Source of the DNA: Prevotella sp. | GTDB taxonomy: Bacteria > Bacteroidota > Bacteroidia > Bacteroidales > Bacteroidaceae | NCBI GenBank assembly: GCA_017623335.1 | Contig: JAGAPI010000070.1 | Location: 1 to 34,961 of the forward strand | Direction: 5' to 3' | Length of the DNA: 34,961 nucleotides | Part shown: piece after piece, positions 23,281 to 30,982 of the stretch | Position numbering within the stretch: position 1 is the first letter of the stretch | Layout: every line of letters starts with the position of its first letter | The notes under the pieces: model-generated | The model's database searches: none | Seen by the model: the letters and a program-made list of their open reading frames with translations, nothing else | Told to the model about the DNA's origin: nothing | Position numbers and translations under genes: made by a program

Positions 23281-24135
23281 ATGAAGAAAATGAATTTTGT
23301 CTCGCTTGATTTCGAGACTATGACCCCGGAACTAACCAGTGCGTGTGCCGTGGGACTTGTGAAAGTGGTCGACAATGTTATTGTGCAGAGGTTCTACTCG
23401 CTGATTAAGCCGATACAGGATGAAAGGGCAGAGCGGAACACATTTGTACACGGTATCACGGATGAGATGGTGGAGAACGCTCCCACATGGGGTGAGCTGT
23501 TCCCACAGGTAGAGAATTTCTTTGAAAGTGGAAAGATTGTGTGCCATAACGCGGCAACGGACGTGAGGGTGCTGGATTGTATTAACGCCCATTACGGCAT
23601 CAGCCTTGACACCTCCGATGTGACGGACACCTACGTTCTTACGGAGAATTCGCTGGTTGATGCTTGCAAGGAGCATGATATCGACTTTGGGCTGCATCAT
23701 GATGCGCTGTGTGATGCCACGGCATGCGCCGAGCTTTTGCTGAGTATTCGCGGTGTTTTTAAGCCGGTTTCTGTCAGCTTGAAGCCGAAGTACAAGAAGA
23801 GCTTTGACAAGAAAGCGCTTGACAGTGAAGTGAAGAAACCGCTGGATGCCGATGAGGTGGAGAACAAGGACACTCCGTTCTTCCAGAAGAAAGTTGTCCT
23901 TACTGGTACATTGCGCACTTATCCGGAACGTGCCGTAGTCGCTGCAATGCTGAAGGAATACGGTGCTGATATAAATACAAGTATCTCTAAACTTACAGAC
24001 ATCGTTATTGTCGGTTATGGAGCGGGACCTGCAAAGATGAAGAAAATCGAGAAATTGAATGACCAAGGTTGTGACATTTGGGTGATGTCTGAGAATGATT
24101 TTCTCGATATCATGAAACAATATGGTATGAGATGA
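23281..24135 (+). CDS. DnaQ-like 3'-5' exonuclease with BRCT domain
   Basis: A 284-residue protein from MKKMNFVSLDFETM (an ATG two codons upstream, at 23275, is also possible). The N-terminal DEDDh exonuclease has Asp10 and Glu12 in SLDFETM, an acidic residue in CHNAATDVRVLDCINAHYG, and the late motif HHDALCDATACAELL. Residues about 205-280 are a BRCT domain (KKVVLTGTLRTYPERAVVAA, then MLKEYGADINTSISKLTDIV). The same domain pair occurs in bacterial DNA polymerase III epsilon-like repair proteins. It is a single gene with its own promoter and terminator, so it behaves as an independent cargo gene (moron) in the phage. Confidence 0.88.
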   Translation: MKKMNFVSLDFETMTPELTSACAVGLVKVVDNVIVQRFYSLIKPIQDERAERNTFVHGITDEMVENAPTWGELFPQVENFFESGKIVCHNAATDVRVLDCINAHYGISLDTSDVTDTYVLTENSLVDACKEHDIDFGLHHDALCDATACAELLLSIRGVFKPVSVSLKPKYKKSFDKKALDSEVKKPLDADEVENKDTPFFQKKVVLTGTLRTYPERAVVAAMLKEYGADINTSISKLTDIVIVGYGAGPAKMKKIEKLNDQGCDIWVMSENDFLDIMKQYGMR

Positions 24136-24177
24136 ATCCCTGAATTTGTCGGTTTTCGTTAAAACTATGTTAAATTC

Positions 24178-24208
24178 GGCGGCATGCTTGTGGGTGTGCC
24201 GCCTTTTT
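24178..24208 (+). terminator. Terminator after the exonuclease
   Basis: GGCGGCA (24178-24184) pairs with TGCCGCC (24197-24203), followed by TTTTTC. It lies immediately upstream of the next -7 box, so transcription of the next operon starts fresh. Confidence 0.8.
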
Positions 24209-24210
24209 CG

Positions 24211-24218
24211 TACCTTTG
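24211..24218 (+). promoter_or_regulatory. -7 box of the repeat-led small-gene operon
   Basis: TACCTTTG followed by CACTC. Transcription should begin a few bases downstream, at or next to the first copy of the 15-base repeat at 24224. It serves the genes from 24452 on. Confidence 0.75.
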
Positions 24219-24223
24219 CACTC

Positions 24224-24447
24224 GGAATTAAGAACGATAGTAATCTATCCGGCAGGGCGCACGTCAGACGCTCAGCAACATTGCATGGGCATTTTTTATG
24301 CCCCATTGCACCCGTATAGCGGCTGCCATCTCGTAAGTACATAACTGCCCTCCGGGTGAGTCATCGTTCTTAATTCCAACGGGATGTGCAGCCGTTTCTC
24401 TGTATCTCCGTGCCAGTGCGGTTCGCTGGTTGGAATTAAGAACGATG
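24224..24447 (+). promoter_or_regulatory. Three-copy 15-mer leader, candidate RNA switch
   Basis: GGAATTAAGAACGAT occurs at 24224-24238 (+), inverted at 24363-24377, and at 24432-24446 (+). Copies 2 and 3 form a 19-bp perfect stem (24362-24380 with 24429-24447) over a 48-nt loop. Copies 1 and 2 can form a 15-bp stem closing a 124-nt domain that itself has CCGG/CCGG, GGGC/GCCC (24249-24258 with 24347-24355), GGCAG/CTGCC (24251-24255 with 24323-24327), and a hairpin near TGGGCAT/ATGCCCCA (24285-24305). Copy 2 cannot pair with both. Copy 3 ends 5 nt before the ATG at 24452, so its pairing would hide the ribosome-binding region. Confidence 0.6.
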
Positions 24448-24451
24448 CAAT

Positions 24452-24763
24452 ATGCAACAGACAACAATTCGGTTTGACGAGGATCTGCAGGTTCAGCAGC
24501 CCGTCGACGTGATGGCACCGGTACGCAATGCGGTGCAAGTGATTAACAGCTGGCTCGACTCGCGCAGTGATTTCTACAGCAGACTGTTCGAGGGCGACAT
24601 TACCTGGCGCAAGGCTCTGCGCGTGGGTGTGGTTCTGCCGTGCCTGATGGTGACGGTGGTAATCTGCAGTATGGAGGCGCCATTGGTGACAGCCGTCAGC
24701 CTTGCTTCTTCGGGGTGGCTGGTGTACAGGCTTAACCAGGGAGAGAAAGGAGGCGAGGCATGA
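24452..24763 (+). CDS. Small membrane protein controlled by the repeat leader
   Basis: A 103-residue protein. The N-terminal soluble part is acidic (MQQTTIRFDEDLQVQQPVDV). The C-terminal part holds two hydrophobic segments, VGVVLPCLMVTVVICSM and APLVTAVSLASSGWLVYRL, separated by a short turn, then a short charged tail (NQGEKGGEA). It is the first gene of a five-gene operon, and its start lies 5 nt after the third repeat copy. A holin-like or membrane-signalling role is possible; no family is recognised. Confidence 0.65.
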   Translation: MQQTTIRFDEDLQVQQPVDVMAPVRNAVQVINSWLDSRSDFYSRLFEGDITWRKALRVGVVLPCLMVTVVICSMEAPLVTAVSLASSGWLVYRLNQGEKGGEA

Positions 24764-25146
24764 TTTTCATAACTTATTACTTTAGAGCATCAGAACTGCC
24801 TTTATTCCTCGAAAAAGTCACTGAAATGATGAGAACGGCAAATAAGGTGTTGTTTGCCAGTGATAGAGATATTGAGCGGTTCTGTGAAATGTTAAAGAAA
24901 CAGCTTGATGAGAGTAAACCAGAAAACAGCACTGCTTATGTCCAGGTTCGCAAATCATTTGAGGAGGATTATGGTGTTATTTCTGTCTACTTGGATGCGA
25001 AGAGTGACAGCTCTGTGCTTAAACTCCATTACTCTGTAGTTAGGGGTGTTCTCGAATATGATGAGCATGCAGGGGAGTATTTCGACATCAGCGAACGTCT
25101 TGAGGATATTTTGGGAAAGGAGGCGCGGCATGATTTTCACTTATAA
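24760..25146 (+). CDS. Unknown small protein, paralogue A
   Basis: 128 residues starting MIFITYYFRASELPLFLEKV, with a strong Shine-Dalgarno (AAAGGAGGCGAGGC) before the ATG. A paralogue of the next gene: both begin MIF, share LKKQL, NSTAYV and EYDE motifs, and carry the same AAAGGAGGCG ribosome-binding stretch and ATGATTTTCA start. It overlaps the preceding gene by 4 nt. Function unknown. Confidence 0.7.
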   Translation: MIFITYYFRASELPLFLEKVTEMMRTANKVLFASDRDIERFCEMLKKQLDESKPENSTAYVQVRKSFEEDYGVISVYLDAKSDSSVLKLHYSVVRGVLEYDEHAGEYFDISERLEDILGKEARHDFHL

Positions 25147-25501
25147 TTTTTTCGAGAAAAACAAGCTGCCGAAGTTCTACGGCAACGTTGCCAAGATTAT
25201 GAAGTCAGTCAGTAATTCCGTTTTTGTGGATAATGACGATATAAAACGACTTCATGCTGTGCTGAAGAAGCAGCTTGAAAAAGACAGACCGGCTAACAGT
25301 ACCGCATACGTGGATCTTTTCTATAATATAAATGGTGATGGCGGCGGCATCAATGTGCATCCAGATGAAAATGATGTCAATGGCGGTATCATCAGAATCC
25401 AGTTTGCCACAGTGAGCAATTTTTTTGAATATGACGAGTCTGCAGAGCGTTTCTATTATGTGTCTGCGCATTTTAGAGGAAAGGAGGTGAGCAATGAATA
25501 A
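25130..25501 (+). CDS. Unknown small protein, paralogue B
   Basis: 123 residues from the ATG at 25130 (MIFTYNFFEKNKLPKFYGNV), chosen because AAAGGAGGCGCGGC precedes it. It is homologous to the 24760 gene and overlaps it by 17 nt, which indicates a tandem duplication. Its central part (FYNINGDGGGINVHPDENDV) is more Gly/Asp-rich than the first copy. Function unknown. Confidence 0.7.
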   Translation: MIFTYNFFEKNKLPKFYGNVAKIMKSVSNSVFVDNDDIKRLHAVLKKQLEKDRPANSTAYVDLFYNINGDGGGINVHPDENDVNGGIIRIQFATVSNFFEYDESAERFYYVSAHFRGKEVSNE

Positions 25502-25769
25502 ACCAGGAGAAGCATATGATGAGTACTACTTCTGTGAATCAATCTATGAGATGTGCAGTTTGTTCACAACATTTCTTTGCGACATTCACCGGGAGCATGA
25601 GGAACTTGTGAGCAGTGAAGAATTGGTGAAGTTCATGAGCTACGCCGTTCATCTGCAGATGGAAGCAGGCAGCCGCATGTTGAGGGAGAAGGAAAAGGAG
25701 ATTGAAGAGATAAGGAATGGAATAAAACGTTTTCATGAAGAAAGGGATAAGGACAATGAAAATGACTGA
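25494..25769 (+). CDS. Unknown coiled-coil small protein
   Basis: 91 residues with SD AAAGGAGGTGAGC. The N-terminal half is aromatic (MNKPGEAYDEYYFCESIYEM) and the C-terminal part is a charged coiled coil (MLREKEKEIEEIRNGIKRFH). It overlaps both neighbours. Function unknown; assembly with the paralogues is a guess from operon membership. Confidence 0.6.
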   Translation: MNKPGEAYDEYYFCESIYEMCSLFTTFLCDIHREHEELVSSEELVKFMSYAVHLQMEAGSRMLREKEKEIEEIRNGIKRFHEERDKDNEND

Positions 25770-26025
25770 TGAACAAAAAGCTGCAGCTGCTGAAATGCTG
25801 CTGGAAGCATATTTCGCAACGAGAGTGCAGAAGAAGCCGGAAAGCGGCAACTACATCGAGGAGACTAAGTCCTCGTCTGAAATTCGTGATGACATGTCTG
25901 ACATGTTCTATCTCTCAACTGATGACGTGTCGACATATATGATTATGAAAGGGTTCAGAATTGTAACGGTAGAGGACGGAACACCGCGGTGGCTGATGTT
26001 CCGGAAGATAGATACAGACCTATAG
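25756..26025 (+). CDS. Unknown small protein, last of the accessory operon
   Basis: 89 residues from MKMTDEQKAAAAEMLLEAYF at 25756 (an ATG seven codons upstream is also in frame). It is acidic and helical, with an aromatic Thr/Tyr/Met-rich middle (FYLSTDDVSTYMIMKGFRIV). A terminator follows the stop at 26056. Function unknown. Confidence 0.55.
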   Translation: MKMTDEQKAAAAEMLLEAYFATRVQKKPESGNYIEETKSSSEIRDDMSDMFYLSTDDVSTYMIMKGFRIVTVEDGTPRWLMFRKIDTDL

Positions 26026-26046
26026 TTTTTTTGAATACATTTTTTT
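26025..26046. repeat. 22-bp repeat, copy 2 (see integrase start)
   Basis: Identical to 5706-5727, here in the gap between the accessory operon stop and the late promoter. On the minus strand it reads ATG TAT TCA AAA AAA, the first codons of the integrase, but stops two codons later (CTA TAG). It is not coding here. Confidence 0.5.
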
Positions 26047-26055
26047 TATTGACGG

Positions 26056-26095
26056 GGTGTCTGCGCTGTGAAGTGCGGACACCTTTATATTTTGT
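26056..26095 (+). terminator. Terminator of the accessory operon
   Basis: GGTGTCTGC (26056-26064) pairs with GCGGACACC (26075-26083, one G-U pair), followed by TTTATATTTTG. It precedes the late promoter at 26121. Confidence 0.75.
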
Positions 26096-26120
26096 ATTTT
26101 TATGTATGCCGTGTCGGTTT

Positions 26121-26128
26121 TACCTTTG
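26121..26128 (+). promoter_or_regulatory. Late structural operon -7 box
   Basis: TACCTTTG followed by CAG, 15 nt before the ATG at 26143. ACCTTT (26122-26127) and AAAGGT (26135-26140) form an inverted repeat that could fold at the 5' end of the message. Confidence 0.7.
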
Positions 26129-26142
26129 CAGAAAAAAGGTAA

Positions 26143-27189
26143 ATGAGCATCATCAAGAAAAATAGTTTTGCAAATGTCTACTTCTCAGCGCAGCTGCCTG
26201 ATGTGGAGTTCTCCATCTCGGGCAGCCGCGCAAATGTTGTTGTGAGTGTGGACAGCACCGTGATATACGATGAGGTGCTTGTGCCGCTCAACGGGGGCAT
26301 CGCCATCACCGACCTTGCAGGGATGGTGGAGCCGTGGGTTGAGCAGGTTCTTGTGGCTAACCTCACAGTTGACATCAAGGAACTGGATAACAGCGGCAAC
26401 CAGACGGCATCGGAAAAGATGTTGACGCAGGTGCTTTTCAGCCGTGCTTACATTAACGCCTCGGCTGAAGAGTTTTACCGTGGTTACTTTCTCTCAACGC
26501 TTATTGGCACTAAGATAACGGCAATGAAGCGCCTGGAATATCTGCATTATTACGGCACCGACGCTGCTACGGTCACGGCACACTATGATGACGGCAGCTC
26601 GCAGACATTCCCCGGAGTGGCGGTTGCAGGCAACAGTCGGTACACCACCCTCGATGTCTCCCCGCAGCGCTTTGCAAAATCAGGCAGGACGTTGTGCAGC
26701 TACACGGTGAGCGTAGGCAGCCGGCAGCAGAGCTATATCATTGACCAGGATAATCCTGACTGTGCGCCGGTGCTGCTCTTTACAAACTCGTTCGGAGTGC
26801 AGGAGCTGCTGTATTGTACTGGCACGCATGAGGTGGACCCGAAATATACCCGAAGCAATGCCTTCTTTTCCGGCAAGTACAATAATTATGACATCGAGGA
26901 GCTGCGCACTTTCAAGGCAGACACGGGCATCATGAACACGGCAATGGCAAACTGGGCCGATGACCTTTTCCGCTCAAGGGAAATATATATCGTGAATTTC
27001 TATAACGGCAATCCGCAGGTGGGCATGGAGATAGCAATCACCGACAGCAACAGCAAAAACGACAACAACGACGAGACACTGCCGCGGTTTTCTTTCGACT
27101 ACCGATATGCGCAGCGCAACCACAATGTGATTGACATCAAACGCGCCGGGCGAATATTCGACAACACTTTTGATAACACCTTTAATTGA
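26143..27189 (+). CDS. Virion structural protein, function unknown
   Basis: 348 residues. It begins MSIIKKNSFANVYFSAQLPD and is beta-rich through the middle (DYRYAQRNHNVIDIKRAGRI near the end). The C-terminus carries a perfect tandem repeat, FDNTFDNTFN. First gene of the connector operon, with its own promoter. Its place just before the portal suggests a head-tail connector or tail protein. No family is recognised. Confidence 0.6.
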   Translation: MSIIKKNSFANVYFSAQLPDVEFSISGSRANVVVSVDSTVIYDEVLVPLNGGIAITDLAGMVEPWVEQVLVANLTVDIKELDNSGNQTASEKMLTQVLFSRAYINASAEEFYRGYFLSTLIGTKITAMKRLEYLHYYGTDAATVTAHYDDGSSQTFPGVAVAGNSRYTTLDVSPQRFAKSGRTLCSYTVSVGSRQQSYIIDQDNPDCAPVLLFTNSFGVQELLYCTGTHEVDPKYTRSNAFFSGKYNNYDIEELRTFKADTGIMNTAMANWADDLFRSREIYIVNFYNGNPQVGMEIAITDSNSKNDNNDETLPRFSFDYRYAQRNHNVIDIKRAGRIFDNTFDNTFN

Positions 27190-27190
27190 T

Positions 27191-27445
27191 ATGGGAGAGA
27201 ATTTGAAAGCCATGCACATCAAGGAGGTGCAGCTGGCTATGGACAAGGCTATGGCGGAGGAGTCTCCAGTGAGCATCCGTGCCGTGAAAAGCAACGGCGA
27301 ATGGGTTGACTACACTGGATGGCTCGTTATCGGAAGCCACTGGCGGGGCGGTAACCACCGGCTGAAAAATCCGCTAAACGGAGAAATCCGCACATTGCCG
27401 GACGTGTGCATCAAATATTTTAACGGCAGGAGGATGTATCTATGA
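27191..27445 (+). CDS. Small connector-region protein
   Basis: 84 residues from the ATG at 27191 (MGENLKAMHIKEVQLAMDKA), 1 nt after the preceding stop. The longer frame begins inside the previous gene and is unlikely. The C-terminal half is basic and aromatic (WVDYTGWLVIGSHWRGGNHR). It overlaps the portal gene by 4 nt. Function unknown. Confidence 0.6.
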   Translation: MGENLKAMHIKEVQLAMDKAMAEESPVSIRAVKSNGEWVDYTGWLVIGSHWRGGNHRLKNPLNGEIRTLPDVCIKYFNGRRMYL

Positions 27446-28878
27446 GCAAAAAGGAAATAAGACGGGCGGAGTATGACATGGTGGCTCTGCGCCGCACGAA
27501 AACAAAAGAGGTGTATGGGCTGGTGCCATGTGGAGTGGAGGACTATGCCGGGAAAGACGCTGGCGTGTTCGGTGAGTATAGCGATGCATCGCAAGATTTC
27601 AGCGACTTCAGTGATACTGTGTCTCCGAAGACGGTGACAATCGACGGCGAAGAGCGCGAGTATGTGCCTTGGGGCGACAGTGACTCAATGCCCTACGACC
27701 TGCAGAACCTCATTGGTAAAAACCTCGTGCTCTCGCAGTGCCAGCAGTTCAATATCTATTCGCTTTACTCGCAGGGTGTGCGCTTTGTCGACCGCGACAC
27801 GATGACAGACACTGACGACGACCGTGTACGTCGGTTTGCGCTTGCAAATTCGCTGCATGAAACCTTCATGGAGCAATGCACGGATATGAAATTCTACGGA
27901 TTCACTGTTTCTGTGCTCATCCTCAACCGTAAGGGCACGGAGATTCTGCAAATACGGCATAAGGATGCCTGCTTCTGCCGTTTCGAGGCCCCGGACGAAA
28001 AGGGACGTGTAAACAACATCTTTTACGGCGATTTCCGTAAAGCAGGACTGCAGACGGCAAGGGCTTATCCGTTGCTCGACATCTTCAATCCGTTGGGTGA
28101 CCTACGCGTGCGGCTCGGACTTGACCCGTCGCCGGAGGACGGAAAAACGCAGGAGAGGACAAAAGACCGCATGTTTGCCGTGGTGTGCCGCATTCCTACG
28201 CCAGGCATGTCGTTCTACCCGCAGCCTTATTACCTCTCTGTGTTCCGTGATGCGTGGTACGACATCTATCACCTCATAGGCATCGGCAAGCGCCATCTTA
28301 TCCGTAACACGGCTGCTCCACGGTGGCAGATAGAGATACACCATGAATACTGGGACATGATTTGCGACAATGAGGGTATCGTGGATCCTGAGAAGCGTGT
28401 GGCACGCAAGAACCAGGAGAAGCGCAACATCAAGGACTTCGTCTGCGGTGTTGAGAACGCAGGCAAGGCGCTCATCAGCGGCTACTATGTTGACCCTAAC
28501 GGCAAGGAGAACCGCATGGTGAGGGTCATAGACCTTAATGGCGGCAACAAAAAGGAGGGCGGCGACTGGAGCGACGACACCAGCGAGGCGGCAAACACGT
28601 TGTGTTTTGCCATGGGCGTGCATCCTAATCTTATAGGGGCAACGCCTGGCAAGAGTCAGATGAACAACTCAGGCAGCGACAAGCGTGAGCTTTTCACGCT
28701 GAAGCAGGCGATGGAGAAACCGGCACACGACATAATGCTGAAGCCCTATCACGTAATACTTCACTTCAACAAATGGGATGACAAACTGACAGTGACAGTG
28801 CCGATGATGATGCTCACCACGCTCGATGAGCATCAGGATGCAAAACAGGTTAATACTACAAACGATGGAGATAAGTAG
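27442..28878 (+). CDS. Portal protein
   Basis: 478 residues. It begins after an AGGAGG ribosome site. The body has the alternating helical and beta pattern of phage portals, and the C-terminal half holds a portal-like core: CFAMGVHPNLIGATPGKSQM, then NNSGSDKRELFTLKQAMEKP. Portals form the dodecameric gate through which terminase pumps DNA. It lies next to neck and tail genes but about 8 kb from terminase. The assignment is from pattern and place. Confidence 0.82.
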   Translation: MSKKEIRRAEYDMVALRRTKTKEVYGLVPCGVEDYAGKDAGVFGEYSDASQDFSDFSDTVSPKTVTIDGEEREYVPWGDSDSMPYDLQNLIGKNLVLSQCQQFNIYSLYSQGVRFVDRDTMTDTDDDRVRRFALANSLHETFMEQCTDMKFYGFTVSVLILNRKGTEILQIRHKDACFCRFEAPDEKGRVNNIFYGDFRKAGLQTARAYPLLDIFNPLGDLRVRLGLDPSPEDGKTQERTKDRMFAVVCRIPTPGMSFYPQPYYLSVFRDAWYDIYHLIGIGKRHLIRNTAAPRWQIEIHHEYWDMICDNEGIVDPEKRVARKNQEKRNIKDFVCGVENAGKALISGYYVDPNGKENRMVRVIDLNGGNKKEGGDWSDDTSEAANTLCFAMGVHPNLIGATPGKSQMNNSGSDKRELFTLKQAMEKPAHDIMLKPYHVILHFNKWDDKLTVTVPMMMLTTLDEHQDAKQVNTTNDGDK

Positions 28879-29677
28879 AGAAGAGTTTGAGCATGTGCTG
28901 CCGGTGGCAACATCTGCTTATGATGAGGTGTTTGATAAGGTGTCTTCACATTTCGAGAGGTCTGAGAGCTTTGTCCTTGTGAAATTCTTCGACGGTGAAG
29001 ACAGCAAGTTCCTCGATAATGAGAAAACGGTGAAGCTTCTGAAAGTGTGCATCATCCTGCATGCCTTCCTGTCGGTGTTCCGGCAGTTGGACCTCGTTCT
29101 GACACCTACGGGATTTGGTGTCGTCGGCAACGACCAGCTGACACCTGCAAGTAAACAGCGTGTCGACGCTCTCGTTTCAAGCGTTCTGTGGCAGATGCAG
29201 GATGCTGAGTCTGCGCTGCTGCAGCATCTTGTGCATGTCGAAGGGTGGGGCGGCACTCTTGCCGCAAAGCAAAACATCGTTTCCCTGGTGTACTGCCAGC
29301 GTGTGCTCTGTCAGCTCATGCGCAAGGACACACATGACCCAAACTATTGGACAGACTGTCTGCAGGCTATCCGGGAGGTTGACGATAAAATCGTTGCTCT
29401 CATATCAGCCGGGCAATACGAGGCAATGCTTGACCATGTGCGTAAAGGCACGCTGAAGGGTGAGATGCTGGAGGCGTATGCCTTCGCTCTCAAAGCGTTC
29501 GGTTTCCATATCCTCGCAAACCATGACAGGGAGCGTCAGGCATACAGGTCACTGATAGATTATCTTGATACGCACCCGGAGGCATTTCATAATTATCACT
29601 CTTCACGCGAATATGCAGTCATACATTATGAACACGAACAAAACACTCCTAACTCACCTGCCTTCTTTTTCGGATGA
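28865..29677 (+). CDS. Head-tail connector-type protein, DUF6712-like
   Basis: 270 residues from the ATG at 28865 (MEISREEFEHVLPVATSAYD), overlapping the portal gene by 14 nt. It is helical with conserved-looking aromatic and Gln segments (LIDYLDTHPEAFHNYHSSRE). Genes of this size and place in Bacteroidetes phages are often the DUF6712 family. The family link is a recollection of pattern, not a checked hit; the connector role is positional. Confidence 0.55.
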   Translation: MEISREEFEHVLPVATSAYDEVFDKVSSHFERSESFVLVKFFDGEDSKFLDNEKTVKLLKVCIILHAFLSVFRQLDLVLTPTGFGVVGNDQLTPASKQRVDALVSSVLWQMQDAESALLQHLVHVEGWGGTLAAKQNIVSLVYCQRVLCQLMRKDTHDPNYWTDCLQAIREVDDKIVALISAGQYEAMLDHVRKGTLKGEMLEAYAFALKAFGFHILANHDRERQAYRSLIDYLDTHPEAFHNYHSSREYAVIHYEHEQNTPNSPAFFFG

Positions 29678-30452
29678 CGGCATCCGGCTGCATGCGCCGC
29701 GCTCATGGGATGAGCTTACGCAGGAGCAGCTGCGCTATGTCTTTCAGCTCATGGTGCTGCATGACGGTGACCGTGATGCCGTGAAGACATATATGTTGTT
29801 CCGTTTCTGCGGTTTCAGCAAGATTGCGCAGCGCACACGGATAACTGAGAATGGTCCCGTGTGCCTGTGGGAGTGCCGTTTTGTGAAGCTGAAGGGTGTA
29901 TTTTACATATCATCGTGGCAGGTGCAGGCTCTCATCGGGCAGCTTGCCTATGTCGATAATCCGGAGGAATGCTCTGTCAGGCTGGATGACATTGCCGGAC
30001 TCAGGGCGGTCGACAAGCTGCTGCACGGGGTGAGCTTTTTCAACTATCTTGAGTGCGAGAAGTACTATCAGATGGCAATCGCAACGCAGGAACCGCGTTG
30101 GGCTGATGCGCTTGCGAGAAGACTGTATTGCACAGAGGACGGAGAAATGGCACAGACCTTGGTTCTCGATGATGGTGAACGCCTTGGCACCTTGATGTGG
30201 TTCGGCCATGTCAAGAGTGTCATGGCGCTTCACTTCAAACACTTTTTCCGCAAGGTTGAAGGCACTGGTGACAAGACTCTCACCGGCTCGGCCTTCCTTG
30301 AGGCGATGAACGCGCAGGTGAGGGCTCTAACCGATGGCGATGTCACAAAAGAGCAGCAGGTGTTTGACACCGACTGCTGGCGTGCCCTCACGGAGCTTGA
30401 CCAGAAGGCGCGTGAGGCTGAGGAGTACAGAAAACTGAAAAACAAAAAATAA
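29628..30452 (+). CDS. Unknown late protein, 274 residues
   Basis: It starts at the ATG at 29628 (MNTNKTLLTHLPSFSDDGIR), inside the end of the previous gene (50-nt overlap); an ATG at 29613 is also possible. The central part is helix-rich (AQLLRYVF-like pattern in WDELTQEQLRYVFQLMVLHD) and the C-terminus is Lys/Glu-rich (ELDQKAREAEEYRKLKNKK). It sits between connector genes and tail genes; a tail assembly chaperone role is possible but unproven. Confidence 0.55.
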   Translation: MNTNKTLLTHLPSFSDDGIRLHAPRSWDELTQEQLRYVFQLMVLHDGDRDAVKTYMLFRFCGFSKIAQRTRITENGPVCLWECRFVKLKGVFYISSWQVQALIGQLAYVDNPEECSVRLDDIAGLRAVDKLLHGVSFFNYLECEKYYQMAIATQEPRWADALARRLYCTEDGEMAQTLVLDDGERLGTLMWFGHVKSVMALHFKHFFRKVEGTGDKTLTGSAFLEAMNAQVRALTDGDVTKEQQVFDTDCWRALTELDQKAREAEEYRKLKNKK

Positions 30453-30982
30453 TGGCTATGGAAAAGAAATTTGATGCTATGCAATATTTCTCCGGCATCG
30501 GCAAGCAAAACAAGCTGGCGAAACAGAATAAGTTTCACGTTGGCTTTTGTTCCGGCATCGAGGGGCTGCAGGATGCACTTGGCGGTTTCCAGACTCACAA
30601 GAACTTCTTTCTTGTCGATGACACCACCGACGGACGGCTGCACTCCGGGGGCAACGGGCATTTTCAAAAGCGTGTGTACACAGTTTTCATCATTGCAGGC
30701 TACAGGTTCAGCGACATGGCTGACCGCGAGCGGGCACTGGATATGTGCCGCGAGATTGCCCGTCAGGTGGCAAGCAAGCTGCTCAATGATTACTATTATG
30801 AGAAATACGAGGGTATTGAGTTTCTTGACATCAACTCCATTATGACACGTGAACTTGGGCGCTACTCCATCAGTGGCGGCACAGGCATGTACTTCATGGT
30901 GGGCAACGACGAACCAATAAATCTTGTGTACAATGCAGCAGAGTGGGACGAAGATGACGCAGGAGGAGCTGCGCAAATTTGA
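30452..30982 (+). CDS. Minor tail/neck protein, 176 residues
   Basis: It begins at an ATG overlapping the previous stop by one base (TAATG). MAMEKKFDAMQYFSGIGKQN, then a beta-alpha-beta body, then an aromatic C-terminal segment (YSISGGTGMYFMVGNDEPIN). Genes in this place between connector and tail-completion genes are neck or tail-terminator proteins. No family is recognised by motif. Confidence 0.55.
   Translation: MAMEKKFDAMQYFSGIGKQNKLAKQNKFHVGFCSGIEGLQDALGGFQTHKNFFLVDDTTDGRLHSGGNGHFQKRVYTVFIIAGYRFSDMADRERALDMCREIARQVASKLLNDYYYEKYEGIEFLDINSIMTRELGRYSISGGTGMYFMVGNDEPINLVYNAAEWDEDDAGGAAQI

Noticed and set aside
23332..24342. A 336-codon leftward open frame opposite the exonuclease gene
   Set aside because: It is antisense to a gene with clear DEDDh and BRCT domains, and its product (rich in His, Arg and Leu) has no domain character.
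24400..24450. tRNA-like GGTTCGC segment
   Set aside because: No acceptor stem, anticodon arm or CCA end could be matched; the paired bases belong to the triple repeat.
28102..28623. A 173-codon leftward frame opposite the portal gene
   Set aside because: Antisense to the portal core; translated product is Val/Ala/His-rich with no domain signs.
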